From Actinomycetota bacterium (GTDB lineage: Bacteria > Actinomycetota > Actinomycetes > Actinomycetales > Microbacteriaceae), in assembly GCA_009703845.1 (NCBI GenBank), contig WLFI01000005.1, forward strand, positions 1-13,877: DNA of 13,877 nucleotides, written 5' to 3'. Positions 6,588-13,238 of this stretch are shown here, in pieces. The first letter of the stretch is position 1. Each line of letters starts with the position of its first letter. The position numbers and the translations under genes are program-made. A model generated the notes under the pieces. The model did not search any database. It had not been told where the DNA came from and was given only the letters and a program-made list of their open reading frames with translations.

Positions 6588-7478
6588 TTGACTGACCTAG
6601 ACATTTTCAGTGGCCGCACTTTGATCGTTGGTTTCGACGGTTGGAGTGACAGCGCGGATGCTGCGAGCGGAGCAGCTCGATTCATGGCGCTCTCGTCAGG
6701 AGCGGAGCTAGTTGGTCTGGTTGACCCAGAGGACTTTTATGATTTTCTGTTCTCTCGCCCGCAGGTAACTCTTGATGAGGATGGGCAGCGACAGATCACT
6801 TGGCCAGGAGCCGAGCTCTATGCACCCAACCCCGACATCACAGCTGATGCGAGCATGGAACGTCTCTACTTTTTGATCGGCTCAGAGCCAAGCCGCAGAT
6901 GGAAGGCGTTTGTCGCCGAAGTTCTAGAACTGATCACAGACCAAGATATTCAGGCGGTTATCTTTCTCGGCTCGATTCCGGCAGACAGCCCACACACCAG
7001 GCCGATTTCTGTGGTTGCACATTCGCAAAACGAAGTAGTTAGGGCTCAAACTGGCGCCGAACGCAGTGGTTATCAAGGTCCGGTAGGAATCCAGTCGGTA
7101 TTGGCCATCGAACTCGAGCGTCTAGGCATTCCTACCATCGCGCTCTGGGCGTCCATCCCCCACTACGTTCAAAATGGTCCGTCACCGAAGGCGATGCTCG
7201 CCCTCGTGGCCGAGGTGGAGCGCTATGTGAAGGTTTCGTTTGACCAGAAAGATTTGGCCGGCGAGGCGTTCCAGTGGGAGCGAAACATCGACGAACTCGC
7301 TGAGAACGATGAAGAAATGGCAAGTTACATCGAACAGTTAGAGCAGTCGCGTGATGCTTCAGATAGCGAAGCGGCCAGTGGTGACGTTTTGGCAATGGAG
7401 TTTGAGCGGTTTCTAGCCAGCCAGAGCGAAGATGAAGCCGACGGCGGAGCCAGCGGCGAAGAGTCTGACAAGCTCTAA
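6588..7478 (+). CDS. PAC2-family protein (proteasome assembly chaperone-like fold)
   Basis: Member of the PAC2 family widespread in actinobacteria; the family is named for a eukaryotic proteasome assembly chaperone, but the bacterial role is not settled. The 296-residue protein shows the N-terminal GFDGWSDSADAASGAARF (about 15-32), DPEDFYDFLFSRPQ (46-59), GSIPADSPHTRPISVVA in the middle and GPVGIQSVLAIELERLGIP followed by ALWASIPHYVQNGPSPKA. The C-terminal 60 residues are acidic and probably flexible. The start is TTG at 6588, supported by GAGGA 5 bases upstream. It diverges from the HAD-trmI operon and converges on uppP with only 8 bases between the stops. A Pup/proteasome cassette is not seen next to it, so a proteasome role is not supported here. 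Confidence 0.88.
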   Translation: MTDLDIFSGRTLIVGFDGWSDSADAASGAARFMALSSGAELVGLVDPEDFYDFLFSRPQVTLDEDGQRQITWPGAELYAPNPDITADASMERLYFLIGSEPSRRWKAFVAEVLELITDQDIQAVIFLGSIPADSPHTRPISVVAHSQNEVVRAQTGAERSGYQGPVGIQSVLAIELERLGIPTIALWASIPHYVQNGPSPKAMLALVAEVERYVKVSFDQKDLAGEAFQWERNIDELAENDEEMASYIEQLEQSRDASDSEAASGDVLAMEFERFLASQSEDEADGGASGEESDKL

Positions 7479-7486
7479 AGCTCAGT

Positions 7487-8326
7487 TCAGGCGGTCAACA
7501 GCCCGGTGCCAAGCCCGATGAGCAGAAGCACCCCAACAGAGACCCGCCAAATCACAAACGGTAAGAACGAACCTTTGGTTAGGTACTTGAGCAAATAGCC
7601 GATAACCAGGTAACCCGAAATGAAAGCTGCCAGCGTGGCAACGACAATCGCCCAAATCTGGTCTTGGTTCAAGTCTGAATAGCTGGTGACAAACTCATAC
7701 AGTCCGCTAGCTATGACAGCCGGAATGGCGAGTAAGAACGAGTAGCGAGCGGCGGCTTCACGTGTGTAGCCAAGGGCCAAACCGACGCTGATTGTTCCTC
7801 CGGATCTTGAAACGCCGGGGATGACCGCCAAGGCCTGACCCAGACCGAACGCGATGCCGTGTGTGGTGGTCAGCTCGGTAATCGGCTTTGCATTTTTGGC
7901 AAATTTGTCGATGACACCAAGCGCTATTCCGAAAATAATCAATGTCCAAGCAATTACTGCAAGTGACCGCAGTCCGTTCTCGATGGCGTCCTTGAAAACG
8001 AGTCCGACTACAACCACCGGCAAGCTTCCGATAATCACGAGCCAGCCGAGTTTTGCGTCAAATGAAACCGGCGTGCCGCTTGCACGCTTGAAGGAACCAA
8101 ACCAAGCATTCATGATTCGCACGATGTCGCGCCAGAAAAAGATCAGAACCGCCGCTTCGGTACCCAGTTGGATGGTGGCAATAAAAGCGGTGAGTTCTGG
8201 TTTGGTGAGGCTAACGTTTAGCCCGAGCAGCTCCGATGCAATCTGAACGTGTGCGCTCGAAGAAATAGGTAGGAATTCGGTGAGGCCTTGAACCAGGCCA
8301 AGAAAGATTGCTGAGAAAAAATCCAA
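7487..8326 (-). CDS. uppP: Undecaprenyl-diphosphate phosphatase UppP (BacA)
   Basis: Integral membrane enzyme that removes a phosphate from undecaprenyl diphosphate, recycling the lipid carrier for peptidoglycan and other wall polymers; known members confer bacitracin tolerance. The 279-residue, highly hydrophobic protein carries both family signatures: GLTEFLPISSSAH (14-26) with the catalytic Glu and Ser residues, and PGVSRSGGT (170-178) with the phosphate-binding Arg. The start is TTG at 8326; an in-frame TGA lies one codon upstream, and the protein from there begins just as UppP proteins do (MDFFSAIFLGLVQG). It follows the small acidic protein gene by 10 bases, with only a weak ribosome binding site, so it is probably co-transcribed. 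No terminator separates it from the converging PAC2-family gene. Confidence 0.96.
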   Translation of the reverse strand: MDFFSAIFLGLVQGLTEFLPISSSAHVQIASELLGLNVSLTKPELTAFIATIQLGTEAAVLIFFWRDIVRIMNAWFGSFKRASGTPVSFDAKLGWLVIIGSLPVVVVGLVFKDAIENGLRSLAVIAWTLIIFGIALGVIDKFAKNAKPITELTTTHGIAFGLGQALAVIPGVSRSGGTISVGLALGYTREAAARYSFLLAIPAVIASGLYEFVTSYSDLNQDQIWAIVVATLAAFISGYLVIGYLLKYLTKGSFLPFVIWRVSVGVLLLIGLGTGLLTA

Positions 8327-8336
8327 CGATCAGTTC

Positions 8337-8549
8337 TTACTGTTCGCTGTCTTCGGCTTCTTCGAAAGGCAGCCACTCTCCGTGGGCTGACTCGAGTGCC
8401 TCTTCGTAGTCTAGAAACGCGTTCTTGAGAAGCTCATAAGCATTTTCTACAGCAGGGTCGTCTTCACCACGTCTAGACACCACTACTTCGTGGTGGCGCT
8501 CGAGTGCAGCGATGAATTGTTGCAGTGCGATTCTCGGATCTAGTGCCAT
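8337..8549 (-). CDS. Small acidic conserved protein upstream of uppP, function unknown
   Basis: A 70-residue, soluble-looking and acidic protein (many Glu and Asp, tail EEAEDSEQ) that should be mostly helical: ALDPRIALQQFIAALERHHEVV, then SRRGEDDPAVENAYELLKNAF. Similar short proteins with a 'RRGxDDPAVxxAY' core occur in Microbacteriaceae next to unrelated genes (recalled, not searched), some labelled as primosomal without good reason; I do not adopt that name. The ATG at 8549 has TAAGTT 6 bases upstream and no clear Shine-Dalgarno site, suggesting a leaderless message. It leads a two-gene unit with uppP. Coding status is supported by the open frame, an acceptable start and the tight junction to uppP. 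Confidence 0.8.
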   Translation of the reverse strand: MALDPRIALQQFIAALERHHEVVVSRRGEDDPAVENAYELLKNAFLDYEEALESAHGEWLPFEEAEDSEQ

Positions 8550-8555
8550 AGCCCT

Positions 8556-8561
8556 AACTTA
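8556..8561 (-). promoter_or_regulatory. Candidate leaderless -10 box for the small protein-uppP unit
   Basis: TAAGTT (TANNNT) on the minus strand ends exactly 6 bases before the ATG at 8549, the distance expected when the first transcribed base is the start codon. A weak -35 candidate, GTCGAA, lies about 16 bases further upstream. Confidence 0.5.
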
Positions 8562-8617
8562 CCCCTTACGACTGTGGTTCGACTAGCACCACACGGGCTT
8601 AGTCAAATGTTTCGTGG

Positions 8618-8623
8618 TAGAGT
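8618..8623 (+). promoter_or_regulatory. Possible -10 box for tRNA-Leu
   Basis: TAGAGT lies 22 bases before the first base of the tRNA and is the same hexamer as before the PAC2-family gene. An overlapping alternative is TAACTA (8623-8628), about 17 bases after TAGTCA (8600-8605). The choice between them is open. The gap 8550-8645 otherwise shows nothing but the divergent promoter of the small protein gene. Confidence 0.4.
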
Positions 8624-8645
8624 AACTAACCGTTGCACTACACAA

Positions 8646-8728
8646 GTCCGGGTGGCGGAATGGCAGACGCGCTAGCTTGAGGTGCTAGTCCTCGTTAGAG
8701 GGTAGGGGTTCAAGTCCCCTTTCGGACA
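8646..8728 (+). tRNA. tRNA-Leu (anticodon GAG)
   Basis: An 83-base class II tRNA that reads CUC and CUU leucine codons. The acceptor stem GTCCGGG pairs with TTCGGAC (8721-8727) including two G-U pairs, followed by discriminator A at 8728. The anticodon arm is CTAGC / TTGAGGT / GCTAG (8672-8688) with GAG at 8679-8681. A variable arm CCTC-GTTA-GAGG (8690-8701) is typical of leucine tRNA, and the T-arm is AGGGG / TTCAAGT / CCCCT (8704-8720). The 3' CCA is not encoded; the bases after A are CGA, so CCA must be added by the nucleotidyltransferase. It stands alone, with its own candidate promoter and terminator. Confidence 0.97.
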
Positions 8729-8752
8729 CGAAGCTTGAGACAGCTTATTAAG

Positions 8753-8783
8753 AAACCCCCAGTCGAAAGATTGGGGGTTTTTT
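8753..8783 (+). terminator. Intrinsic terminator after tRNA-Leu
   Basis: A 12-base stem AAACCCCCAGTC (8753-8764) and GATTGGGGGTTT (8769-8780), with one G-U pair and a GAAA tetraloop, is followed by a T run ending at 8783. This is a strong Rho-independent terminator for the tRNA. On the minus strand, where the methyltransferase gene ends at 8800, the same stem is followed by TTTCTT, so it may work in both directions. Confidence 0.92.
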
Positions 8784-8799
8784 GATGCCTGGTTGCCGC

Positions 8800-9849
8800 T
8801 CAGTCTTGAGGCAAAGCCTGCATGAGCCTTTGAACCATGGACTTCTCTCCCGCTATCACCACATGCTCGGTGTTGCGCTTGGCTCCAGGCTCTCCCACCC
8901 GCTCCCCCGCCTTGTTGTAAACGCCAATCTGAGAGCCGACGTAGCGCTTAAAGTCGACGTCGATAATCTCAACGTGCCCCTTTGCGCTGCAGATGTCTAG
9001 AAGTTCCTCGCGCGATAGCCAGGACTCATTGTTGTAGCTAAGCACAACCGTCTCGGCCTTTACGTCTGCCACCAACTCGCGAAGTGCTAACGGCATGGCT
9101 GGCTTGCTATTGAAGGCACTGCGGTGATCTTTAGTGCGAACATCCAAGCGTTTATTGGCTATGCCGTAGGTAGAGGGTTCATCCCAGCGAACCAAGGTTT
9201 CCCAGATGTGATAGTTGGCGAAATAGCGATGCTGGTTATATGGCGGGTCTAGGTAGGCAAGCTGCACTTCTGGCAGGTGCTTTACAGCATCAAGGGCGTC
9301 GGCTTGAAGCGCGAGGCCCGCGCCGTCGAGTAGATCTGGCACCAAAAGGTTGATGTCGTTATACGACCGCTTCGACCAGGTCTTTAGATAAGCCATCTGC
9401 ATTCCAGTGGTCGAGTCGACCTTGTCGGTTGCCAGAAGCAGCGATGCGATCAGAGGTTCATAGAGCCAAGAGCCGCGGTAGTCAGATTCGATTAGGTCAC
9501 GAATGGCATCAACGCGCTCACCGTTGGCTGGCTGAAAATAGCGGGATGTCACGCAGTAGGTTTCGGTAAAGTACCCGGGCTTGCCAAGCACTCCATTTAG
9601 TCGGGCAATCGCCTCGGTAAGTTCGGGCATGGCCACTGCGCTGGCATCAAGCTCGATAAAGGTTTTGGCAAAGACCTGTGCGTATGAAGCCGTGTCAACG
9701 GCGGTGACAAATGCTCCTGCCTGTTTGAAACCCCTGGCAACGCGAGTAGTACCGGTAAATAGGTCGCTGGCGGTCGAAGCCCCCGATTGCTTGATGATGC
9801 GATTGAGTAGCGGCACTAGCGTGCGTTTCGAGCCAAGATACTTAATCAC
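8800..9849 (-). CDS. Orphan D12-like DNA adenine-N6 methyltransferase
   Basis: Predicted to methylate adenine N6 in a short DNA site using SAM. The 349-residue protein starts with MIKYLGSKRTLVP, as in D12/Dam-like enzymes, then motif I DLFTGTTRVARGF (29-41), VTAVD (48-52), and motif IV DPPY at 201-204 within YLDPPYNQHRYFANYHIWE. The order motif I before motif IV fits the alpha class. Downstream, VVLSYNNESWLS and FKRYVGSQIGVYN look like conserved family segments; I recall close relatives across actinobacteria. No restriction endonuclease gene is nearby, so it is solitary. The start is GTG at 9849; GGAG is too close (2 bases) to serve well, whereas TAACTT lies 6 bases upstream, which suggests a leaderless mRNA. 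A role on RNA cannot be excluded. Confidence 0.87.
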   Translation of the reverse strand: MIKYLGSKRTLVPLLNRIIKQSGASTASDLFTGTTRVARGFKQAGAFVTAVDTASYAQVFAKTFIELDASAVAMPELTEAIARLNGVLGKPGYFTETYCVTSRYFQPANGERVDAIRDLIESDYRGSWLYEPLIASLLLATDKVDSTTGMQMAYLKTWSKRSYNDINLLVPDLLDGAGLALQADALDAVKHLPEVQLAYLDPPYNQHRYFANYHIWETLVRWDEPSTYGIANKRLDVRTKDHRSAFNSKPAMPLALRELVADVKAETVVLSYNNESWLSREELLDICSAKGHVEIIDVDFKRYVGSQIGVYNKAGERVGEPGAKRNTEHVVIAGEKSMVQRLMQALPQD

Positions 9850-9855
9850 TCTCCA

Positions 9856-9861
9856 AAGTTA
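9856..9861 (-). promoter_or_regulatory. Candidate leaderless -10 box for the DNA methyltransferase
   Basis: TAACTT on the minus strand ends 6 bases before GTG at 9849. It overlaps by two bases (9860-9861) the -10 box of the divergent sirtuin gene. No -35 box is obvious; it would lie within the sirtuin coding region. Confidence 0.5.
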
Positions 9862-9865
9862 CACT
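9860..9865 (+). promoter_or_regulatory. Candidate leaderless -10 box for the sirtuin gene
   Basis: TACACT ends 6 bases before GTG at 9872, so transcription would start at the start codon. No Shine-Dalgarno site is present between box and start. It shares two bases with the opposite -10 box of the methyltransferase gene, so the two promoters cannot be opened at the same time. Confidence 0.5.
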
Positions 9866-9871
9866 TGACTA

Positions 9872-10711
9872 GTGAATAAGCCAGAAGAGCGTCTCAGCAG
9901 TGCAGCGCTGTATGCGCTCGCCGCGGCCAAAGAGATATTGACTGGCGGCAAGGCCGTTCTGCTCACTGGTGCCGGCTTGAGCACCGATTCGGGTATTCCC
10001 GACTATCGAGGTGCGGGCAGGGTCGCCAGACATCCAATGACCTTTGACTCGTTCATGAGTGGCATCGAAGCGCAGCAACGTTATTGGTCGCGCTCTTTCG
10101 TGGGTTTTAGCCGCATTGCTCTGGCTAAACCGAACGCTGGTCACTTCGCCTTGGCCAAAGCCGAACAGTCAGGCCGTTTAGTTGGTTTGATCACTCAAAA
10201 CGTAGATGGATTGCATCAGGCTGCCGGATCGTCGCAGGTTCTCGATCTGCATGGTCGCCTCGATAAGGTGATCTGTTTGAAATGCGCTGCGGTTTTTGAA
10301 CGCGCGCTGGTTGACGACTGGATAGCTGAACTGAACCCAACTATCGAGCGCGACCAGACCATCGAATTCACGCCAGACGGCGATGCCGAAGTTGGCTTCA
10401 CAGATTCGTTCGTGGTTCCGACCTGCAAAAACTGCGGAGGCACTATCAAACCCGATGTGGTGTTCTTTGGCGAGCAGGTTCCCGTTGCTCGGGTGAATGA
10501 AGCCACAGCGTGGGTTGAAGCCGCCGATGCACTTGTAGTTGCCGGATCTTCGCTTGCCGTCAACTCGGGCATGCGTTTTGCCCGAATGGCTCACAAGGCC
10601 GGCAAGCCCATCATCATCGTCAACATCGGCCCGACCAAGGCCGATGAGCTGGCTATCGCCAAGGTAGATGCAAACACCTCGGATGCACTGGAGGTGCTCT
10701 TTCATGACTGA
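9872..10711 (+). CDS. NAD-dependent protein deacylase, sirtuin (Sir2) family, class II type
   Basis: Uses NAD+ to remove acyl groups from lysine side chains, giving nicotinamide and O-acyl-ADP-ribose; acts in the cytoplasm. The 279-residue protein has the NAD-binding motif GAGLSTDSGIPDYRG (33-47), TQNVDGLH (108-115), catalytic His127 in LHGR, and zinc ligands Cys135, Cys138, Cys185 and Cys188 with a long loop between the pairs. PDVVFFGE, GSSLAVNS and VNIGPTKAD complete the Rossmann part. GAGxSTxSGIPDYRG and the extended zinc loop resemble class II (SIRT4-like) sirtuins rather than CobB/SIRT5-type class III, so acetyl-lysine may not be the preferred substrate (inference). The start is GTG at 9872; it overlaps the downstream phosphatase gene by 8 bases. 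Confidence 0.93.
   Translation: MNKPEERLSSAALYALAAAKEILTGGKAVLLTGAGLSTDSGIPDYRGAGRVARHPMTFDSFMSGIEAQQRYWSRSFVGFSRIALAKPNAGHFALAKAEQSGRLVGLITQNVDGLHQAAGSSQVLDLHGRLDKVICLKCAAVFERALVDDWIAELNPTIERDQTIEFTPDGDAEVGFTDSFVVPTCKNCGGTIKPDVVFFGEQVPVARVNEATAWVEAADALVVAGSSLAVNSGMRFARMAHKAGKPIIIVNIGPTKADELAIAKVDANTSDALEVLFHD
10690..10695 (+). promoter_or_regulatory. Strong Shine-Dalgarno site inside the sirtuin gene
   Basis: GGAGGT lies 8 bases before ATG at 10704 and decides the start of the phosphatase gene. A start further upstream in the same frame (10668) would lack a site and would precede the conserved LLRHG motif by an odd extension. Confidence 0.8.
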
Positions 10712-11282
10712 AACCGTTCTAGGCCTTCTGCGCCACGGGCAAACCGATTGGAACATCACCTTTCGCATTCAGGGCTCCAGCGACATCCCGCTAAATGAGA
10801 CCGGTATAGCCCAGGCACACACGGCTGCCGAGGTCATCGACGGTTCTGACTGGGATGTCATCATCGCGTCGCCGCTTAGCCGAGCCCTGCACACCGCTCA
10901 AATTGTGGCCAGCCGTCACGGCTTCGAAAATGTCGAAGTTGAACCTTTGCTCACCGAGCGCTCGTTTGGAGAAGCCGAAGGAATGGAATACACCGAGTGG
11001 AAGGCAGGTCACACCGACCACGCACTGATTCCCGGCATCGAAACATTGCCAGAGCTCGAGGTTCGAGTTCGCGAACTGTTGAGCCACATCGCCACAAAGT
11101 ATGCCGGTAAGCGTGTCTTGGCTGTCTCGCACGGCGCATTCATTCGCAAGGTAGTGCGCGTCACCAGCGACAAACAGTTGCCACTTGAGGGGCAGAGGTT
11201 TGGCAATGCCTCACTGAGCACCTTCAAGCATGAGGGCGAACGCTGGCAGGTTCTGAACTTCAATCCAGAGACGCTCGTTTAG
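10704..11282 (+). CDS. Histidine phosphatase family protein (phosphoglycerate mutase-like)
   Basis: Branch 1 histidine phosphatase, which transfers phosphate to an active-site histidine. The 192-residue protein has LLRHGQTDWN (Arg10, His11), a second arginine in SPLSRALHTA (Arg60), the acid residue Glu85 in LTERSFGEAEG and the second histidine in AVSHGAF (His143). The short length fits broad-specificity phosphatases (CobC/PhoE/GpmB-like) better than glycolytic phosphoglycerate mutase of about 250 residues. The substrate cannot be told. It overlaps the sirtuin gene by 8 bases (ATGACTGA) and is co-transcribed with it. Its TAG stop overlaps the stop of the converging glycosyltransferase gene over 4 bases, leaving no space for a terminator. 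Confidence 0.92.
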   Translation: MTETVLGLLRHGQTDWNITFRIQGSSDIPLNETGIAQAHTAAEVIDGSDWDVIIASPLSRALHTAQIVASRHGFENVEVEPLLTERSFGEAEGMEYTEWKAGHTDHALIPGIETLPELEVRVRELLSHIATKYAGKRVLAVSHGAFIRKVVRVTSDKQLPLEGQRFGNASLSTFKHEGERWQVLNFNPETLV

Positions 11283-12370
11283 GCCTCAGCAGCCAATTCG
11301 TCGATGAGGCTCGAAACGACCCGAGCCGTAGCATCCCAGCTGAACTGACTCGAACGAGCCAAACCCTCGTTGCGCAGCTCAAACACACGTTCTGAAGAAA
11401 GACGATTCACAGCCTCGGCCAGCGACTTTGCACTTGAGGGCTCAAAGAATTCGGCCGCCTCGCCAGCCACCTCACGAAAAACGGGGATGTCGCTGCAAAC
11501 GACCGGGGTGCCGCAGGCCATGGCCTCGATCAGAGGTATTCCAAAACCCTCATCGACACTTGCAGATACGAATGAATGAGCTTGCCGAAGAACCTGGGCG
11601 TATTTGGCGTCATCGAGACCGCCGAGAAACTTAACCCTCGGCGCGGCCTCGCCGGCAATTCGACGCAACCGTCCTTGAACTTCGCCGCTCGCCTCAGTAA
11701 CCAGATGAAGCTCGAAATCTGGCAGCTCTTTCAAGGCTTCAACGATTGTTTCGACACCTTTGTATGGCAGGTAGCTGCCGGCGTAAACCAGCGCTTTTAA
11801 GGCGTTGGCACTTGCGGGGTTGCCGTTCGAACCCTCAAACACTTGGCTGTCGAATGCTGGGCTTGCGATTCGCAGTGGCTTTTTTGCTGGCCAGAGGCGT
11901 GCGCGCTCGATGTCGAGCTTGGTTGTTTGACTCACGGTTACCAGTGCGTCGCTCTGGCGCAGCAGCACGCGCTGAGGCCAGAAACTAAGGTGGTACATCC
12001 GCCAAATAATGCGCACCGGCCAAGGCAAGAAAGTTGGTGGTTTGCGTCTGCGGTAATAGATCAAATCGTGCACTGTCGAGATGAGTTTGTAGCGGCGACC
12101 CAGTCCAGAAGTCGTTTGCATTGGTGAAAACACGACCTCTGCGCCGGCGCGGCCCAGTCGCCTGGCCAAGGTTAGTTCTCGGATGCTCGTGGGCCGGTTC
12201 ACCAACAGAAATGGCGATCCCGGCGGAAGTCCTCTGAGTTGCTCGTGGCTGCTAATCAACGCCGTCAGCGGTCGAATTCGGCTAAGCGCGCCATAAACCT
12301 GTTCGCTGTAGCGAGTTATGCCATCCATGTGACCAGGGCGAATGAAACGGCAGTCGAAGAAAACCGTCAT
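11279..12370 (-). CDS. Family 4 glycosyltransferase (GT-B fold)
   Basis: Transfers a sugar from a nucleotide-sugar donor to an unknown acceptor, probably a cell-surface glycan or lipid. The 363-residue protein has an N-terminal acceptor domain (FFDCRFIRPGHMDGITRYSEQ, TVHDLIYYRRRK at 99-110, VTVSQTTKLDI) and a C-terminal donor domain with GSYLPYKGVETIVEAL (198-213) and the E-x7-E signature DEGFGIPLIEAMACGTPVV (Glu274 and Glu282). No membrane segment is apparent. The ATG at 12370 overlaps the TGA of the alpha/beta hydrolase gene by 4 bases, so it is the last gene of the metH unit. No polysaccharide cluster is visible around it. The family is secure; donor and acceptor are not known. Confidence 0.92.
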   Translation of the reverse strand: MTVFFDCRFIRPGHMDGITRYSEQVYGALSRIRPLTALISSHEQLRGLPPGSPFLLVNRPTSIRELTLARRLGRAGAEVVFSPMQTTSGLGRRYKLISTVHDLIYYRRRKPPTFLPWPVRIIWRMYHLSFWPQRVLLRQSDALVTVSQTTKLDIERARLWPAKKPLRIASPAFDSQVFEGSNGNPASANALKALVYAGSYLPYKGVETIVEALKELPDFELHLVTEASGEVQGRLRRIAGEAAPRVKFLGGLDDAKYAQVLRQAHSFVSASVDEGFGIPLIEAMACGTPVVCSDIPVFREVAGEAAEFFEPSSAKSLAEAVNRLSSERVFELRNEGLARSSQFSWDATARVVSSLIDELAAEA

Positions 12371-13236
12371 TTCGTGCCTAAGACGCGTTCGATTGCATGG
12401 GCGGCAAGTTCGGGTGCCTCGTAGTGAATCAGGTGACCAAAACCTTCAAGCGCCTCGAGCTGGGCCGATTCAATCTCTTTGGCGAAGCGTTCGATTTGCC
12501 CGAAATCAGAAATCGGGTCTCTGGTCGCCGCAATAAGAAGAAGCGGGGTCTTTCTGTATGGCTCGACTTTCAGCGAGAGCGAAGTGGCGAGCTTGGAGTG
12601 CTCACTGAGGGTGCGCAGGCTGGCGAAACTGCTGAAGTGCTCGCGATGTTGTGCAAAGACCCAGCTGCGAACATTCGAGCCCTTTTTGCTGGCAAGCACG
12701 AAAGACATGGCGTCAACCAGAAGCCGGGTCGAACTAAGCCTTCTGCCCCAGTTTTCACCAAGTGCATTGCAGAGTTGGTAAAAACCGGTGGTCAGCCTTG
12801 ACGACAGACTGCGAGCTCGGTTCTTGTTAGGGCTTAACACCGGGTTGATTAGAACTTGCTGGATGCCCGCGGCGGCAGGCGTGCCAGAAGTCAAAAGCGT
12901 TCCGTATGAGTGCGCGACAATGGCATCGGGTTTGAACAGGTCGATAAGTTCATCGAGCCAACCGTGGAGCGCTGCTAAATCGTGCACGCCGGTCAGCGGC
13001 TCTGAGCGCCCGAATGCGGGCAGATCTGGCACGATGCACTCGTAGTTCGGCAAAGCGCCAACGATGGCCTCAAGCCCGTGGTGGGTGCCCCTGATGCCGT
13101 GGATCAGAAGAACTCGTTTGGCACTTCTCTTATCGGCGCTGTAGCTTGCCACGAAGGTGCTCGCTCCCCCAAGGTTCAACTGCGAAAACGTCTTTCGACC
13201 TTGTGCCCGAGTGACGAGTTCTGGTGCGAGTGTCAT
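12367..13236 (-). CDS. Alpha/beta-hydrolase fold protein
   Basis: Serine hydrolase of the alpha/beta fold; substrate unknown. The 289-residue protein carries a full catalytic set: oxyanion-loop HG in LLIHGIRG (about 43-50), nucleophile Ser110 in AHSYGT (a variant of GxSxG with Ala first), Asp240 in AATRDPIS, and His268 in GFGHLIHYEAP. A helical cap lies at about 135-215. No signal peptide is seen, so it is probably cytoplasmic. The ATG at 13236 follows the metH stop after 2 bases, and its stop overlaps the glycosyltransferase start by 4 bases. An esterase, lipase-like enzyme or C-C hydrolase are all possible. Confidence 0.9.
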   Translation of the reverse strand: MTLAPELVTRAQGRKTFSQLNLGGASTFVASYSADKRSAKRVLLIHGIRGTHHGLEAIVGALPNYECIVPDLPAFGRSEPLTGVHDLAALHGWLDELIDLFKPDAIVAHSYGTLLTSGTPAAAGIQQVLINPVLSPNKNRARSLSSRLTTGFYQLCNALGENWGRRLSSTRLLVDAMSFVLASKKGSNVRSWVFAQHREHFSSFASLRTLSEHSKLATSLSLKVEPYRKTPLLLIAATRDPISDFGQIERFAKEIESAQLEALEGFGHLIHYEAPELAAHAIERVLGTK

Positions 13237-13238
13237 CG

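Noticed and set aside
8730..8752. A second tRNA or small RNA between tRNA-Leu and the terminator
   Set aside because: Only about 24 bases lie there and no cloverleaf or other fold is visible; it looks like the 3' trailer of the tRNA.
10668..10703. A longer start for the histidine phosphatase at 10668
   Set aside because: It has no ribosome binding site, while ATG at 10704 has GGAGGT at the right distance and begins right before LLRHG.
8800..11282. A defence system made of methyltransferase, sirtuin and phosphatase
   Set aside because: Sirtuin domains do occur in anti-phage systems, but this one is a standalone class II enzyme with a full active site, the methylase has no nuclease partner, the genes are divergent, and base composition looks like the rest of the window.
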